The notes below the pieces were generated by a model. It saw only the letters and a program-made list of their open reading frames with translations, had not been told where the DNA came from and ran no database searches. Made by a program: the position numbers and the translations under genes. From positions 9,787 through 73,786 of the forward strand of contig JAFABG010000015.1 of NCBI GenBank assembly GCA_023426145.1: 64,000 bases of DNA, read 5' to 3'. This DNA comes from Bacteroidota bacterium. Its GTDB lineage: Bacteria; Bacteroidota; Bacteroidia; Bacteroidales; Bacteroidaceae. Shown here one piece after another: positions 8,512 to 17,272 of the stretch. Position 1 is the stretch's first letter, and each line of letters opens with the position of its first letter.

Positions 8512-8598
8512 ACTTTTTTAATTCTTATTAGAAAGAACTTCGAACAAATTACACTTGTTAACGTTATATTATTAAATAAACCCATAAAAACAAACATA

Positions 8599-8760
8599 AT
8601 GAAAAAGTACATTTGCACAGCTTGTGAATATATTTATGATCCTGAACAAGGTGATCCAGATAGCGGAATTGATCCAGGAACTCCATTTGAAGATATCCCT
8701 GATGATTGGGTCTGCCCACTTTGTGGGGTCGGAAAAGAAGATTTTGAACCTTACGATTGA
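8599..8760 (+). CDS. Rubredoxin
   Basis: A 53-residue rubredoxin starting at the ATG at 8599; the open frame extends upstream, but the family begins MKKYIC. Four cysteines bind one iron: C6-x2-C9 in ICTACEY and C39-x2-C42 in VCPLCG, with the usual acidic surface and the DDW before the second knuckle. It is a small cytoplasmic one-electron carrier, in anaerobes often serving peroxide- or oxygen-reducing enzymes. It is a single-gene unit closed by a strong terminator. Confidence 0.97.
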   Translation: MKKYICTACEYIYDPEQGDPDSGIDPGTPFEDIPDDWVCPLCGVGKEDFEPYD

Positions 8761-8794
8761 GTAAACTATAAAAGAGGGAGAGAGAATTTTAACC

Positions 8795-8834
8795 AAAAAG
8801 AGAGTTAGTATTTATAAAACTAACTCTCTTTTTT
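8795..8834. terminator. Bidirectional terminator between rubredoxin and the Na/Pi transporter gene
   Basis: A perfect 15-bp stem AAAAAGAGAGTTAGT (8795-8809) pairs with 8819-8833 around a 9-nt loop, with T tracts in both reading directions. It separates two convergent genes. Confidence 0.92.
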
Positions 8835-8858
8835 TATACCTGTTTTTATGTTGATGGT

Positions 8859-10556
8859 TTAAGAAACTTTTTTCTCTTTAATATCGCTACTAGCTTCTAC
8901 CACATTCACTACATAGTCGCCTAGTTTTTCACACTCAGCGATGATGTCCATGTAGTATACACCCATTTGGTAATCATATTCTTTATTGTTAACATCAAGA
9001 ATATTCTGATTCTTTAATTGATTGCGGTAGTTATTGATCTCATTTTCTATATTGAAAGACTTGTTGATATCAATACTTTGATGCTCAGACTTTTCTACTA
9101 CTACAATCATTTGTACAAGCGCATCATTCGTTAATTTCATCATGAAGTGAATGTGTTCATATTGTTTTTCAGTAAAGTCTTGATTCGTCTGACGCTTCCT
9201 GTTTATAGTACGTGCTAAGTTATAACAACTGTCCCCGATACTTTCTATCTCAGTTACTTCACGTAGCATAGCACGTATTTGTAGTTTGCTTTCTGAACTT
9301 AAGCGACCTTCAGAGACTTGATTCAAGTAATTTGCGATTTCTAATTCCATATTGTCGCTTATATTCTCATACTTTTCAACGCGGCTGAATAATTTGTTGA
9401 AATCATCGTCTTTTTCTGTATGTAATAAGTCTTGTACCATTCCAAACATCCGATGAGTACGTTCTGCAAACAAATGTATTTCCTTTCGTGCTTGTAAGAT
9501 AGAAAGTTCTGCAGTTGAAAGCATTCCTCCTGTGATGAATCGTAAACGCGGTTCTTCGTCTTCCTCTTTGGGGTGAATAAGTGCACAAACTGTACGTTCT
9601 ATAAATTTTACTCCCCAAATAAGCAGGCATACGTTGCATATATTGAAAATAGAGTGGAATGCTGATAATTTATAGGAAATAGCGACTTCTGGATTGCTGG
9701 TTTGGAAGAAAGTATCCACTACCCAGTTTACCAATTCCATAAAAGGATGGAAAAGAATTAACACCCAGATAACACCGAAAACATTAAAAACAAAGTGTCC
9801 TAGAGCAGCTCGTTTAGCTTGTGTGTTGGCAGTCAATGCTGCGAGATTGGCTGTAATAGTAGTCCCGATATTTTCTCCTAATACAAGCGCTGCACCTAGT
9901 TCTAAACTTATCCATCCATTTGCACACATAATCAAGGTTATTGCCATGGTGGCTGCGGAAGCTTGAACAATCATGGTGAGTATGGTACCGATAAATAAGA
10001 AAAGTAGGATGGATAAGAAGCCCATATCGGTGTAATTTTGTACAAAAGCAAGCATCTCCGGATTGGCGTTAAGGTCGGGAGCATTTGCCTTTAGATAAGC
10101 AAGTCCCATAAAAAGGAAAGAAAAACCGAAGATGAATTCACCGATAGATTTACGGTTACTTTTACCCGAGAAAATGAGTGGAAGTGCGATGGCTAGTAGT
10201 GGAAGTGCGAAAACGGACATGTCTACTTTGAATCCAAATACGGATATAATCCATGCTGTGACAGTTGTACCGATATTGGCACCCATAATTACGCTGATGG
10301 ATTCTCCAAGTGTCAACAATCCAGCATTGACGAAGCTGACTACCATTACAGTTGTTGCTGAAGAAGACTGGATGAGGGCTGTGATTAACACTCCTGTTAA
10401 AACCCCTGTTACCCGATTCGTTGTCATTGCTGTTAGGATGCTTCGTAGCCTGTCGCCTGCTATCTTTTGTAAGCCTTCGCTCATTATTTTCATTCCATAC
10501 AGGAAAAGCCCTAAGGAACCTATGAGCTTTAAAAAATCATAAAAAGAATATTCCAT
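8859..10556 (-). CDS. Na/Pi-cotransporter family protein with C-terminal PhoU-like domain
   Basis: A 565-residue inner-membrane protein. The two inverted Na_Pi_cotrans repeats are visible as IQSSSATTVMVV with GANIGTTVTAWI, and VQASAATMAITL with GENIGTTITANL. The last about 220 residues are a helical, charged PhoU-like domain. It likely couples Na+ to phosphate movement across the inner membrane; the PhoU part may tune transport to phosphate state. No pho regulatory gene lies nearby. The nucleoside kinase gene diverges from it. Confidence 0.92.
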   Translation of the reverse strand: MEYSFYDFLKLIGSLGLFLYGMKIMSEGLQKIAGDRLRSILTAMTTNRVTGVLTGVLITALIQSSSATTVMVVSFVNAGLLTLGESISVIMGANIGTTVTAWIISVFGFKVDMSVFALPLLAIALPLIFSGKSNRKSIGEFIFGFSFLFMGLAYLKANAPDLNANPEMLAFVQNYTDMGFLSILLFLFIGTILTMIVQASAATMAITLIMCANGWISLELGAALVLGENIGTTITANLAALTANTQAKRAALGHFVFNVFGVIWVLILFHPFMELVNWVVDTFFQTSNPEVAISYKLSAFHSIFNICNVCLLIWGVKFIERTVCALIHPKEEDEEPRLRFITGGMLSTAELSILQARKEIHLFAERTHRMFGMVQDLLHTEKDDDFNKLFSRVEKYENISDNMELEIANYLNQVSEGRLSSESKLQIRAMLREVTEIESIGDSCYNLARTINRKRQTNQDFTEKQYEHIHFMMKLTNDALVQMIVVVEKSEHQSIDINKSFNIENEINNYRNQLKNQNILDVNNKEYDYQMGVYYMDIIAECEKLGDYVVNVVEASSDIKEKKVS

Positions 10557-10644
10557 CTATAATAATTTTAGTGGTTGTTTGCTCTCTATCCGATTACTGA
10601 GTATATTTAGTCCTTGCATTTATTCACCTCATAAATACACTATA

Positions 10645-12318
10645 ATGAAGCAGATGTTACAAATATGTTGCAAAAATAATAATATTTATAAAGAATTCCC
10701 CATTGGGAGCTCACTTTTGGATATTTATTGCGGTTTTAATCTTAATTTTCCTTATCAAGTGGTTAGTGCGAAGGTCAATAATCGTTCGGAAGGGCTTAAT
10801 TTTAAAGTATATAATAATAAGGATGTAGAATTCTTAGATATACGTGATTCCTCTGGTATGCGGACCTATGTTCGGTCACTGTGTTTTGTGTTATTTAAAG
10901 CTGTGAGTGAATTGTTTCCTGATGGGAAACTGTTTGTAGAGCATCCTGTTTCTAAAGGGTATTTTTGTAATTTACGTATTGGTCGTCCTATAACTCTTGA
11001 AGATGTAACGAGAATTAAGGTACGGATGCAGGAAATCATAGCCGAAAATATACCTTTTCATCGGATTGAATGTCACACCTCAGAAGCTGTGCGGGTTTTC
11101 AGTGAAAGGGGAATGAATGATAAAGTGAGACTACTTGAAACTTCTGGAACACTTTATACTTATTATTATACGCTTGGTGATACGGTGGATTATTATTATG
11201 GAAATCTATTGCCGAGTACTGGATATCTGAATTTGTTCGATGTAGTGAAGTATTATGATGGTTTATTGTTGCGTATTCCCAATAAAGAGAATCCATCAGT
11301 ACTAGAGGAAGTGGTGAAGCAGGAAAAGATGCTCGATGTGTTTAAGGAATACGTTAATTGGAGCTATATCATGGGACTTAATAATGCCGGTGATTTTAAT
11401 TTGGCCTGTGAAGACGGTCATGCTACTGATTTAATTAATGTAGCTGAAGCTCTTCAGGAGAAGAAAATAGCGCAAATTGCTGATACCATTTTCCATAGAG
11501 GAGAAAATGGTGATCGGGTTAAACTTGTGCTTATTGCTGGCCCTTCTTCTTCTGGCAAAACGACTTTTAGTAAGCGACTCTCCATTCAATTGATGACAAA
11601 TGGTTTGAAACCCTATCCTATTTCTCTTGATAATTATTTTGTAGATCGTGAAGAAACTCCCTTGGATGAGAATGGAAATTATGATTATGAATCTTTGTAT
11701 GCGCTCGATTTGGAGTTATTTAATCAGCAGTTGCAGTCTCTTTTAGATGGAGAAGAGGTTGAACTTCCCCGTTTTAATTTCTCTTTAGGAAAAAAAGAAT
11801 ATAAGGGTGATAAGTTGAAAATTGAAGATAATACGATTCTCATATTGGAAGGTATTCATGCCTTGAATCCAGAACTAACTCCACACATTTCGGATCAGAA
11901 GAAGTTTAAAATTTATGTTTCGGCTTTGACAACTATTTCGTTAGATGACCATAACTGGATTCCTACCACCGACAATCGTTTGCTTCGACGTATTATTCGT
12001 GATTTTAATTATCGTGGATACTCTGCACGTGAAACGATCTCTCGCTGGCCGAGTGTGCGAGCTGGAGAAGATAAGTGGATTTTTCCATATCAAGAGAATG
12101 CAGACGTTATGTTCAACTCTGCATTATTGTTTGAATTTGCCGTGTTGAGGCTACATGCTGAACCTATACTTATGGGTGTTCCACGTAACTCTGAAGAGTA
12201 TTGTGAAGCTTATAGATTGCTAAAATTTATTAAATACTTCATCCCGGTTCAGGATAAAGAAATACCGCCGACATCTTTATTAAGGGAGTTTTTGGGGGGA
12301 AGTAGCTTTAAATACTAG
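10645..12318 (+). CDS. Nucleoside (uridine-type) kinase with N-terminal accessory domain
   Basis: The protein is 557 residues from the ATG at 10645; 22 further codons are open upstream, but the start MKQMLQI suits the fold better. Residues 1-270 form an accessory region resembling the N-terminal part of threonyl-tRNA synthetase (TGS- and SAD-like segments, for example HRIECHTSEAVRVFSERG). The C-terminal half is a P-loop kinase with Walker A GPSSSGKTT at 299-307 and the uridine-kinase-like PISLDNYFVDREETPLDENG. It would phosphorylate uridine or a related nucleoside with NTP. This architecture recurs in Bacteroidetes and clostridia; the exact substrate is not readable. Confidence 0.85.
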   Translation: MKQMLQICCKNNNIYKEFPIGSSLLDIYCGFNLNFPYQVVSAKVNNRSEGLNFKVYNNKDVEFLDIRDSSGMRTYVRSLCFVLFKAVSELFPDGKLFVEHPVSKGYFCNLRIGRPITLEDVTRIKVRMQEIIAENIPFHRIECHTSEAVRVFSERGMNDKVRLLETSGTLYTYYYTLGDTVDYYYGNLLPSTGYLNLFDVVKYYDGLLLRIPNKENPSVLEEVVKQEKMLDVFKEYVNWSYIMGLNNAGDFNLACEDGHATDLINVAEALQEKKIAQIADTIFHRGENGDRVKLVLIAGPSSSGKTTFSKRLSIQLMTNGLKPYPISLDNYFVDREETPLDENGNYDYESLYALDLELFNQQLQSLLDGEEVELPRFNFSLGKKEYKGDKLKIEDNTILILEGIHALNPELTPHISDQKKFKIYVSALTTISLDDHNWIPTTDNRLLRRIIRDFNYRGYSARETISRWPSVRAGEDKWIFPYQENADVMFNSALLFEFAVLRLHAEPILMGVPRNSEEYCEAYRLLKFIKYFIPVQDKEIPPTSLLREFLGGSSFKY

Positions 12319-12360
12319 TCAATAAATTTTTTTTAAAAAAGTTTTATTTGATAGTTTATG

Positions 12361-12391
12361 GTTGTTATGTCATAATAAGTTTGTAACTTTG
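12361..12391 (+). promoter_or_regulatory. Probable promoter of the small membrane protein gene
   Basis: GTTG (12361-12364) is followed after 19 bp by TAACTTTG (12384-12391), a close match to the Bacteroides consensus. The predicted leader is about 135 nt and contains a small hairpin (AACAAC...GTTGTT near 12410-12433). Confidence 0.5.
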
Positions 12392-12533
12392 CCGGGGAAA
12401 TTTGAAAAAAACAACCATCACTATCAGTTGTTGTATGCTAGAGAAAGAGAGATAACCATTAAGACTAGCTCATTATATTGGAATGTATGACTATTCTTTG
12501 TGGTTTATTGATTACGCAACGTAATAAAAAAAT

Positions 12534-12932
12534 ATGATATTTTATAATAGTTTATTGGCGAAATGTTTTCTTCGAAAGAAGAAGCATTATTTTATGGTAG
12601 GCGGATTTTTCTTTACCCGAAATAAATATTTGGAAGTATGGGAGGATATGGAACTAAGGATACATGCCCGGCAATATTGGGAATGTTGTTCTTTAACAAT
12701 CATTCCTGCATTAGCCTTATCACTATGGTTGTCTTGGTGGTGGATGGTTCTTCCATTCATTACTTACCACCTACTGTTTTGGTTGGAGAAAGCATTTCGT
12801 TCTCATTCTGTGTTTAACTGGGAAGCTTTGACTTATTGTGGAGATGCCGTTTATATGCGAAAGAGGAAATCATTCGCTTGGATGAAGTGGTATGGGAAGA
12901 AAACTTTTCCAAAATCAGAATGGGATGATTAA
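12534..12932 (+). CDS. Small conserved-looking membrane protein of unknown function
   Basis: A 132-residue protein whose middle (about 60-87) has two short hydrophobic stretches rich in Trp and Leu separated by SWWWMVLPF. The rest is basic, and the end is FAWMKWYGKKTFPKSEWDD. I do not recognise a characterised domain. The start at 12534 follows an A-rich stretch; an in-frame ATG at 12597 (MVGGFFF) is an alternative. It is a single-gene unit with its own promoter. Confidence 0.7.
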   Translation: MIFYNSLLAKCFLRKKKHYFMVGGFFFTRNKYLEVWEDMELRIHARQYWECCSLTIIPALALSLWLSWWWMVLPFITYHLLFWLEKAFRSHSVFNWEALTYCGDAVYMRKRKSFAWMKWYGKKTFPKSEWDD

Positions 12933-12992
12933 TATCTCACTCTGATTTATTGTACGATCTTTAAGACTTCTTTTTTTATTTACAGATTAGGT

Positions 12993-14141
12993 TTACAGTT
13001 CTCGGTTAAAAAAATCAAGAATTTCCTTTTGCATTGGTTTACTGCAGAAATGTGGTAAGTCCCAGAATTTTGTAACTAGTTTGTCATCTGCAGACTGGCT
13101 GAGCCACACATCTTTCATTTCCTTATAAGCTTTTTCTACAGAAGGTATTGGGAACAATTTGTCGCGACGTCCGTTGAAAAACAACATAGGTTTAGGACAC
13201 GCGATTGAAGCAATGTGCGGGTAATCTAAATAACGCCTTATTCCAGGGAGTACGTTTACATAATTTGAATCTCCTTTCCCCGCGCCATATTGAGGGGAAA
13301 GTTGATAGTCTGTCGTGATCATCCAACAAACGGAAGCGCCTGCTTTAATTTTATCAGATAATGCGGCAAGCATCCATGAACGATAGGCACCCATGGAGAA
13401 TCCCATGCAACCAATTCTATTCTTATCAACCTCTTTTAGAGTTGATAAGAAATCTGTTGTATAAAGGTCTTCAAATGAAATATAGCCACTCCAGCTACGT
13501 CCAAGCATTTCAAAAGCACAGGCAATAGCTTGTTGCTTGTCATAGCGAACTCCTTCTTTTCGTCCACGTTCACCCCAAAATAAAGCGTCTATAACAAGAA
13601 CAACGTAACCGTTAGAAGCTAGATAATCCCCAACATACTGATCATCATAACATTGATGTGCCCATTGATCTGCATCTGCCAGAGTGAGTGAATCCACATC
13701 GAACGGGCGTACCATTTTTTCTTTTCCTATAGAAAAATGAGCTCCATGATCGTGGAGAAGGACTACAGCTGGAAAGGGGCCTTTCCCTTCAGGAATTAGT
13801 AAATAAGCAGGGACACGTGAATAGCTAGAAAGATTAAATTCGATTTTGTTTGCATCATAACCTTTCCGCTTTTCGATTGCTATTACTTCCATGTCGTATT
13901 GTTCCGCTGCTGGTGGAGGAGTGAGCATTGCATCTAGAACTTTTGCACGAGCGGTGTTTCTCCATGTAGAGAAATCCTTGATCGAACTATTCCCCCAAGC
14001 CATTGGATAGGTTAACTCTGATTGTATCTTGTTAATAAATAAAGGTAAATCGCGTTCGAATTCAAAGCCTGGAGAGGTTTGTGAATATATATTGGTTGAT
14101 ATAATTCCCCCTATTAGAAATAATATAATTTTGTTTATCAT
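12993..14141 (-). CDS. Secreted alpha/beta-hydrolase (acetyl-xylan-esterase / dienelactone-hydrolase-like)
   Basis: A 382-residue protein with a signal peptide (about 1-20, ending IYSQ). The hydrolase fold shows VVLLHDHGAHF (oxyanion region), the nucleophile elbow GFSMG with Ser249, a probable acid Asp in NGRRDKLFP and a His in LPHFCSK near the C-terminus. Members cleave ester bonds on carbohydrates or other small esters in the periplasm. Its ATG directly abuts the stop of the upstream acetylxylan-esterase gene (14142), so the two are one operon. Substrate is unknown; plant glycan deacylation is plausible. Confidence 0.8.
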   Translation of the reverse strand: MINKIILFLIGGIISTNIYSQTSPGFEFERDLPLFINKIQSELTYPMAWGNSSIKDFSTWRNTARAKVLDAMLTPPPAAEQYDMEVIAIEKRKGYDANKIEFNLSSYSRVPAYLLIPEGKGPFPAVVLLHDHGAHFSIGKEKMVRPFDVDSLTLADADQWAHQCYDDQYVGDYLASNGYVVLVIDALFWGERGRKEGVRYDKQQAIACAFEMLGRSWSGYISFEDLYTTDFLSTLKEVDKNRIGCMGFSMGAYRSWMLAALSDKIKAGASVCWMITTDYQLSPQYGAGKGDSNYVNVLPGIRRYLDYPHIASIACPKPMLFFNGRRDKLFPIPSVEKAYKEMKDVWLSQSADDKLVTKFWDLPHFCSKPMQKEILDFFNREL

Positions 14142-15488
14142 TTATTTTATATGTTTTTTTATCCACAATAGATGTCCATACTCTGTATCGTTTGATGTCC
14201 AATGCTCGTTGATCGGTGTAATGAGTGATTCTTTATGACATTTCAGCGTATTATATACGATATAGCTAGTTGTTGGTGGGCAAACGTCGTCATTGAATCC
14301 CCAGGTCATGTAAGTATCTGCTTGGATTAGTTTGGCAAAGTTTACTACATCGAAATAAGCCATAGTCTTGATTTTCTCTGGCGTGTCCATGTCTACTGAA
14401 TTTCTAAAGAAATGAGGATAACCTCCGGCACGTCCGGCTTTATAACCAGCCATATCACTTAGAGCTGGATGATTAGCTACACAAGCAGTTACTCGTTGAT
14501 CTAGTCCAGCGGTGACGAGGGCTAAAGCTCCTCCTTGACTACCACCCTGAACAATTACATTTTTTCCATCCCATTCGGGCAATGAAGTCAGTAGGTCGAT
14601 ACTCCGAACGCATCCTAAATACACACGTTTCATATAATAGTTCTCTCGGCTGTCTAGCCCGTTATAGAGATAACCATTTTCTCTGCCGTTGAAAGCAGTA
14701 CTTATTTCTTTGAATTCTTCTTCGCTCATTTCTGGGTTCAACCCATGAATTTCTATTTCAAAGCGGATGAAGCCTTGTTCGGCATAATATTTATGACGGA
14801 GAGGCTCTTTGATTGTTTTGATTCCAGCTCCAGGAGGGCATAGTACGACAGGGTATTTCCCTTCTTTTTTCGGGTAAAACAGATATCCATAGATGCTTTG
14901 TCCGCGTTGATTTATTTGTAATTTGATGAGAAAACAGTTTATTTTATCAGTCGAGTATTTTTTTACATATTCTTTGGTATAAGTTAGCGGCTGTTTGGCT
15001 AGTATTGTCTTCTCTTTATCCCAGAATTGCTGAAAATCAGTAGGCATTATGGTATATGGACGGAGCTTTTCTGGTGAAAAACCAACTTTTACGTGGTGGT
15101 TGTATTTCTTTCCGTCTATAGTCGCTGTTAAGCGGCAGTCGCGAAAGCCTGGTTGCTTCATCGTGCCTATAGGGATGGTAACTTTCCCTTTTTTCATAAT
15201 TACAGAGCCTTTGCTATCAGCTGGCATCATATCTCCAGCTATTTCAAAATCAATCACGATGTTATCTGCTGGAATGCCATATTTGTAAAATTGTACTTCT
15301 ACAGTAGCTTGTTCTCCAATTTTGTATAGCCAGTCGGTATGATTCGGAACAGTAACCCAAAACACGTCACTTCGGTAAGGATTGTTTTCGGCTATTACAT
15401 GCATTGTAGTTAGGAGGAATGTTGCTAATAAACAAAAAGAACTAATACTCTTTTTGTTACCCAAAATAATTGTCTTTTGTTTTTTCAT
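14142..15488 (-). CDS. Secreted acetylxylan esterase-like hydrolase (AXE1/CE7 type)
   Basis: The protein is 448 residues from the ATG at 15488 (MKKQKT...); 13 additional upstream codons are open but would spoil the signal peptide, which spans about 1-33. Residues about 40-140 are an Ig-like N-terminal region, followed by a CE7/AXE1-type alpha/beta-hydrolase domain with VVLCPPGAG and the elbow GGSQGG (Ser317), Asp in GFNDDVCPP and His in YGHLLW. CE7 enzymes remove acetyl groups from xylo-oligosaccharides and similar esters. It is the first gene of a two-gene esterase operon with no SusCD pair beside it. Confidence 0.82.
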   Translation of the reverse strand: MKKQKTIILGNKKSISSFCLLATFLLTTMHVIAENNPYRSDVFWVTVPNHTDWLYKIGEQATVEVQFYKYGIPADNIVIDFEIAGDMMPADSKGSVIMKKGKVTIPIGTMKQPGFRDCRLTATIDGKKYNHHVKVGFSPEKLRPYTIMPTDFQQFWDKEKTILAKQPLTYTKEYVKKYSTDKINCFLIKLQINQRGQSIYGYLFYPKKEGKYPVVLCPPGAGIKTIKEPLRHKYYAEQGFIRFEIEIHGLNPEMSEEEFKEISTAFNGRENGYLYNGLDSRENYYMKRVYLGCVRSIDLLTSLPEWDGKNVIVQGGSQGGALALVTAGLDQRVTACVANHPALSDMAGYKAGRAGGYPHFFRNSVDMDTPEKIKTMAYFDVVNFAKLIQADTYMTWGFNDDVCPPTTSYIVYNTLKCHKESLITPINEHWTSNDTEYGHLLWIKKHIK

Positions 15489-15644
15489 TGTATGCTTTAT
15501 GTTGTTGGTATATTGATAATACTGCAATATTAGGCTAAAATCAAGAGCTTGAGGGAGATAAAATGTTTTAATAGGGGGAAATTTAAGGCAATGTTTGGCC
15601 CAATATGTGAATTAAACTCTCCACGTATTGTTTGTGTTATGAAA

Positions 15645-15749
15645 AAGTGATGGCGTGTCATAAGCCCATTTTCTGGCTTATCCCCCTTTCACGGCCCTTG
15701 TGTTAAGGGATAAAATGAGGGAGCTAAAATTTTTGACACACCTTCACTT
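15645..15749. repeat. 105-bp inverted-repeat element with internal hairpins
   Basis: The ends AAGTGATGGCGTGTCA (15645-15660) and TGACACACCTTCACTT (15734-15749) are inverted repeats matching at 14 of 16 positions. Inside are a perfect ATAAGCC/GGCTTAT hairpin (15660-15681) and a CCCTT/AAGGG hairpin (15695-15709) nested in a CCC..TCA/TGA..GGG stem (15684-15721). The whole folds as a closed multibranch structure. It lies 7 bp beyond the aminopeptidase P stop. It could be a miniature repeat element, a structured RNA or an elaborate terminator; T tracts are weak. Confidence 0.6.
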
Positions 15750-15756
15750 CTATTGT

Positions 15757-17130
15757 TTAGCGTAGTGCTTCCACTTCTTCAGGAGTTAGCGGAATTTTTT
15801 TACCTAGTCTGCGAGCTCCACTTTCCGTGATGAGATAATCTTCTTCATTGCGGATGCCACCGAAGTTTTTGTATCCGACTACGTTGTCGTAATTGATAAA
15901 GTCGGCAAACTTGTTTTCCGCTTTCCACATGTCAATCAATTCCGGAATGAAGTAAATTCCTGGTTCTACAGTATGAACAAAACCGGGTTCAAGTGGAATA
16001 GCAAGGCGTTGGGATTTACGGCCGAACTGTGTGCTTTTAGGTTGCCCATTGTATCCTACCCACACTTCACCTAAATTTTCCATATCGTGAACATCAAGTC
16101 CCATCATATGACCCAATCCGTGTGGATAGAAAAGTGCATGAGCTCCTTCACGAACCGCATCTTCAGCGTTTCCTTTCATCAGTCCGAGAGCCTTCATACC
16201 CTCTACCATGACACGAGCAGATAATTCATAAACATCCATATAAGGGATGCCTGGACGAAGCGCCTTTACAGATTCCAAATGCATTGCATTTTGAATCTCG
16301 TAAATTTCTCGTTGGCGAGTGGTGAATTCCTTATCTGCCGGAATTGTTGACGACATATCACCAGCATAGCCAGATTCAACCTCAGCACCAGCGTCAATGA
16401 GGAATAAATCGCCTGGTTTTACCTTATTTCCGTGGTAATGGTTATGCAATGTTTGTCCATTGATAGTAGCGATGGTAGCGAATGATAATTCGCAATTATT
16501 TGCTTCCGCTACTCTATTCATCTCAGCTACTACTTCATATTCATACATTCCGGGGCGAAGGACCTTCATAGCAGTAATATGCATATCGGCTGTGACATCA
16601 CAAGCTTTTTCTATCTCAGCTATTTCTTCGGCCGATTTGTAATTACGTTGAGCTACTACCCCTCTAATGAAAGATACTGATCCCTCTTGGCGAGCAGGAG
16701 GTACTCCCAGCCAGTCCATTAGCTTCAATTTATGTTCAGGGCGGTAAGGAGGAAGATAATGTACAGCTTTGCCTTTCTGAACGCATGTATGTAAGTAATC
16801 CATGATTTTATTTGAAGGCATTGTTTCCGATATTCCTACTCGTTCGCATTTTTCACGTAAAGTAGGCTGAGAACCCATCCACACAATTGCATCGATAGAT
16901 AATTCATCACCAAAAATAATTTCTTTATCTTCATCGATATCGATGATGCCCGAAAGCCCCGAGCAAGAAAGTCCGAAATAGTATAGGAAAGTTGAGTCTT
17001 GGCGATAACGAAATGTGTTATCTTCATAATTCAGTCCGCACTCGTCATTTCCAAGAAATAACAACACTCCGGAGCCTATTTTTTTTTTCAGCAGGGCTCT
17101 GCGCTGCATATACGTCTCTTTGGCAAACAT
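15757..17130 (-). CDS. Aminopeptidase P family metallopeptidase (Xaa-Pro aminopeptidase)
   Basis: A 457-residue M24B peptidase. The N-terminal AMP_N domain (about 1-150) precedes the pita-bread catalytic domain with the five metal ligands in order: DAGAEVESGYAGDMSS (two Asp), HGLGHMMGLDVHD (His), VEPGIY (Glu) and GGIRNEEDYL (Glu). It removes N-terminal residues preceding proline using two Mn2+ or similar ions in the cytoplasm. It is monocistronic, divergent from rpoN. Confidence 0.93.
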   Translation of the reverse strand: MFAKETYMQRRALLKKKIGSGVLLFLGNDECGLNYEDNTFRYRQDSTFLYYFGLSCSGLSGIIDIDEDKEIIFGDELSIDAIVWMGSQPTLREKCERVGISETMPSNKIMDYLHTCVQKGKAVHYLPPYRPEHKLKLMDWLGVPPARQEGSVSFIRGVVAQRNYKSAEEIAEIEKACDVTADMHITAMKVLRPGMYEYEVVAEMNRVAEANNCELSFATIATINGQTLHNHYHGNKVKPGDLFLIDAGAEVESGYAGDMSSTIPADKEFTTRQREIYEIQNAMHLESVKALRPGIPYMDVYELSARVMVEGMKALGLMKGNAEDAVREGAHALFYPHGLGHMMGLDVHDMENLGEVWVGYNGQPKSTQFGRKSQRLAIPLEPGFVHTVEPGIYFIPELIDMWKAENKFADFINYDNVVGYKNFGGIRNEEDYLITESGARRLGKKIPLTPEEVEALR

Positions 17131-17158
17131 AGTGTACTCTATTTTAAAGTTCGTGCAA

Positions 17159-17166
17159 CAAAGATA
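17159..17166 (-). promoter_or_regulatory. Possible -7 box of the aminopeptidase P gene
   Basis: TATCTTTG on the minus strand, 29 bp before the start codon, matches TAnnTTTG. No good -33 element is seen. Confidence 0.4.
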
Positions 17167-17230
17167 AATAATTTTGTGTTATAGGATTAAAAATAATCTC
17201 ACTAATCTGTGTAATCTCTCGTTAAAAAGT

Positions 17231-17238
17231 TACTTTTG
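17231..17238 (+). promoter_or_regulatory. Possible -7 box of rpoN
   Basis: TACTTTTG matches TAnnTTTG 35 bp before the rpoN start. The -33 region is not convincing. Confidence 0.4.
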
Positions 17239-17272
17239 TAGCGAGAAACAATAGAAAGCAAGAACAAATAAT

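Noticed and set aside
8476..8598. N-terminal extension of rubredoxin
   Set aside because: The open frame upstream of 8599 encodes a hydrophobic, AT-driven sequence unlike any rubredoxin. The family start is MKKYIC at 8599.
9694..9966. 90-codon plus-strand ORF
   Set aside because: It is also antisense to the Na/Pi cotransporter gene, with a composition typical of a shadow frame.
10132..10542. 136-codon plus-strand ORF
   Set aside because: It is antisense to the Na/Pi cotransporter gene, has no recognisable domain and no promoter or ribosome site. The real gene on the other strand explains the open frame.
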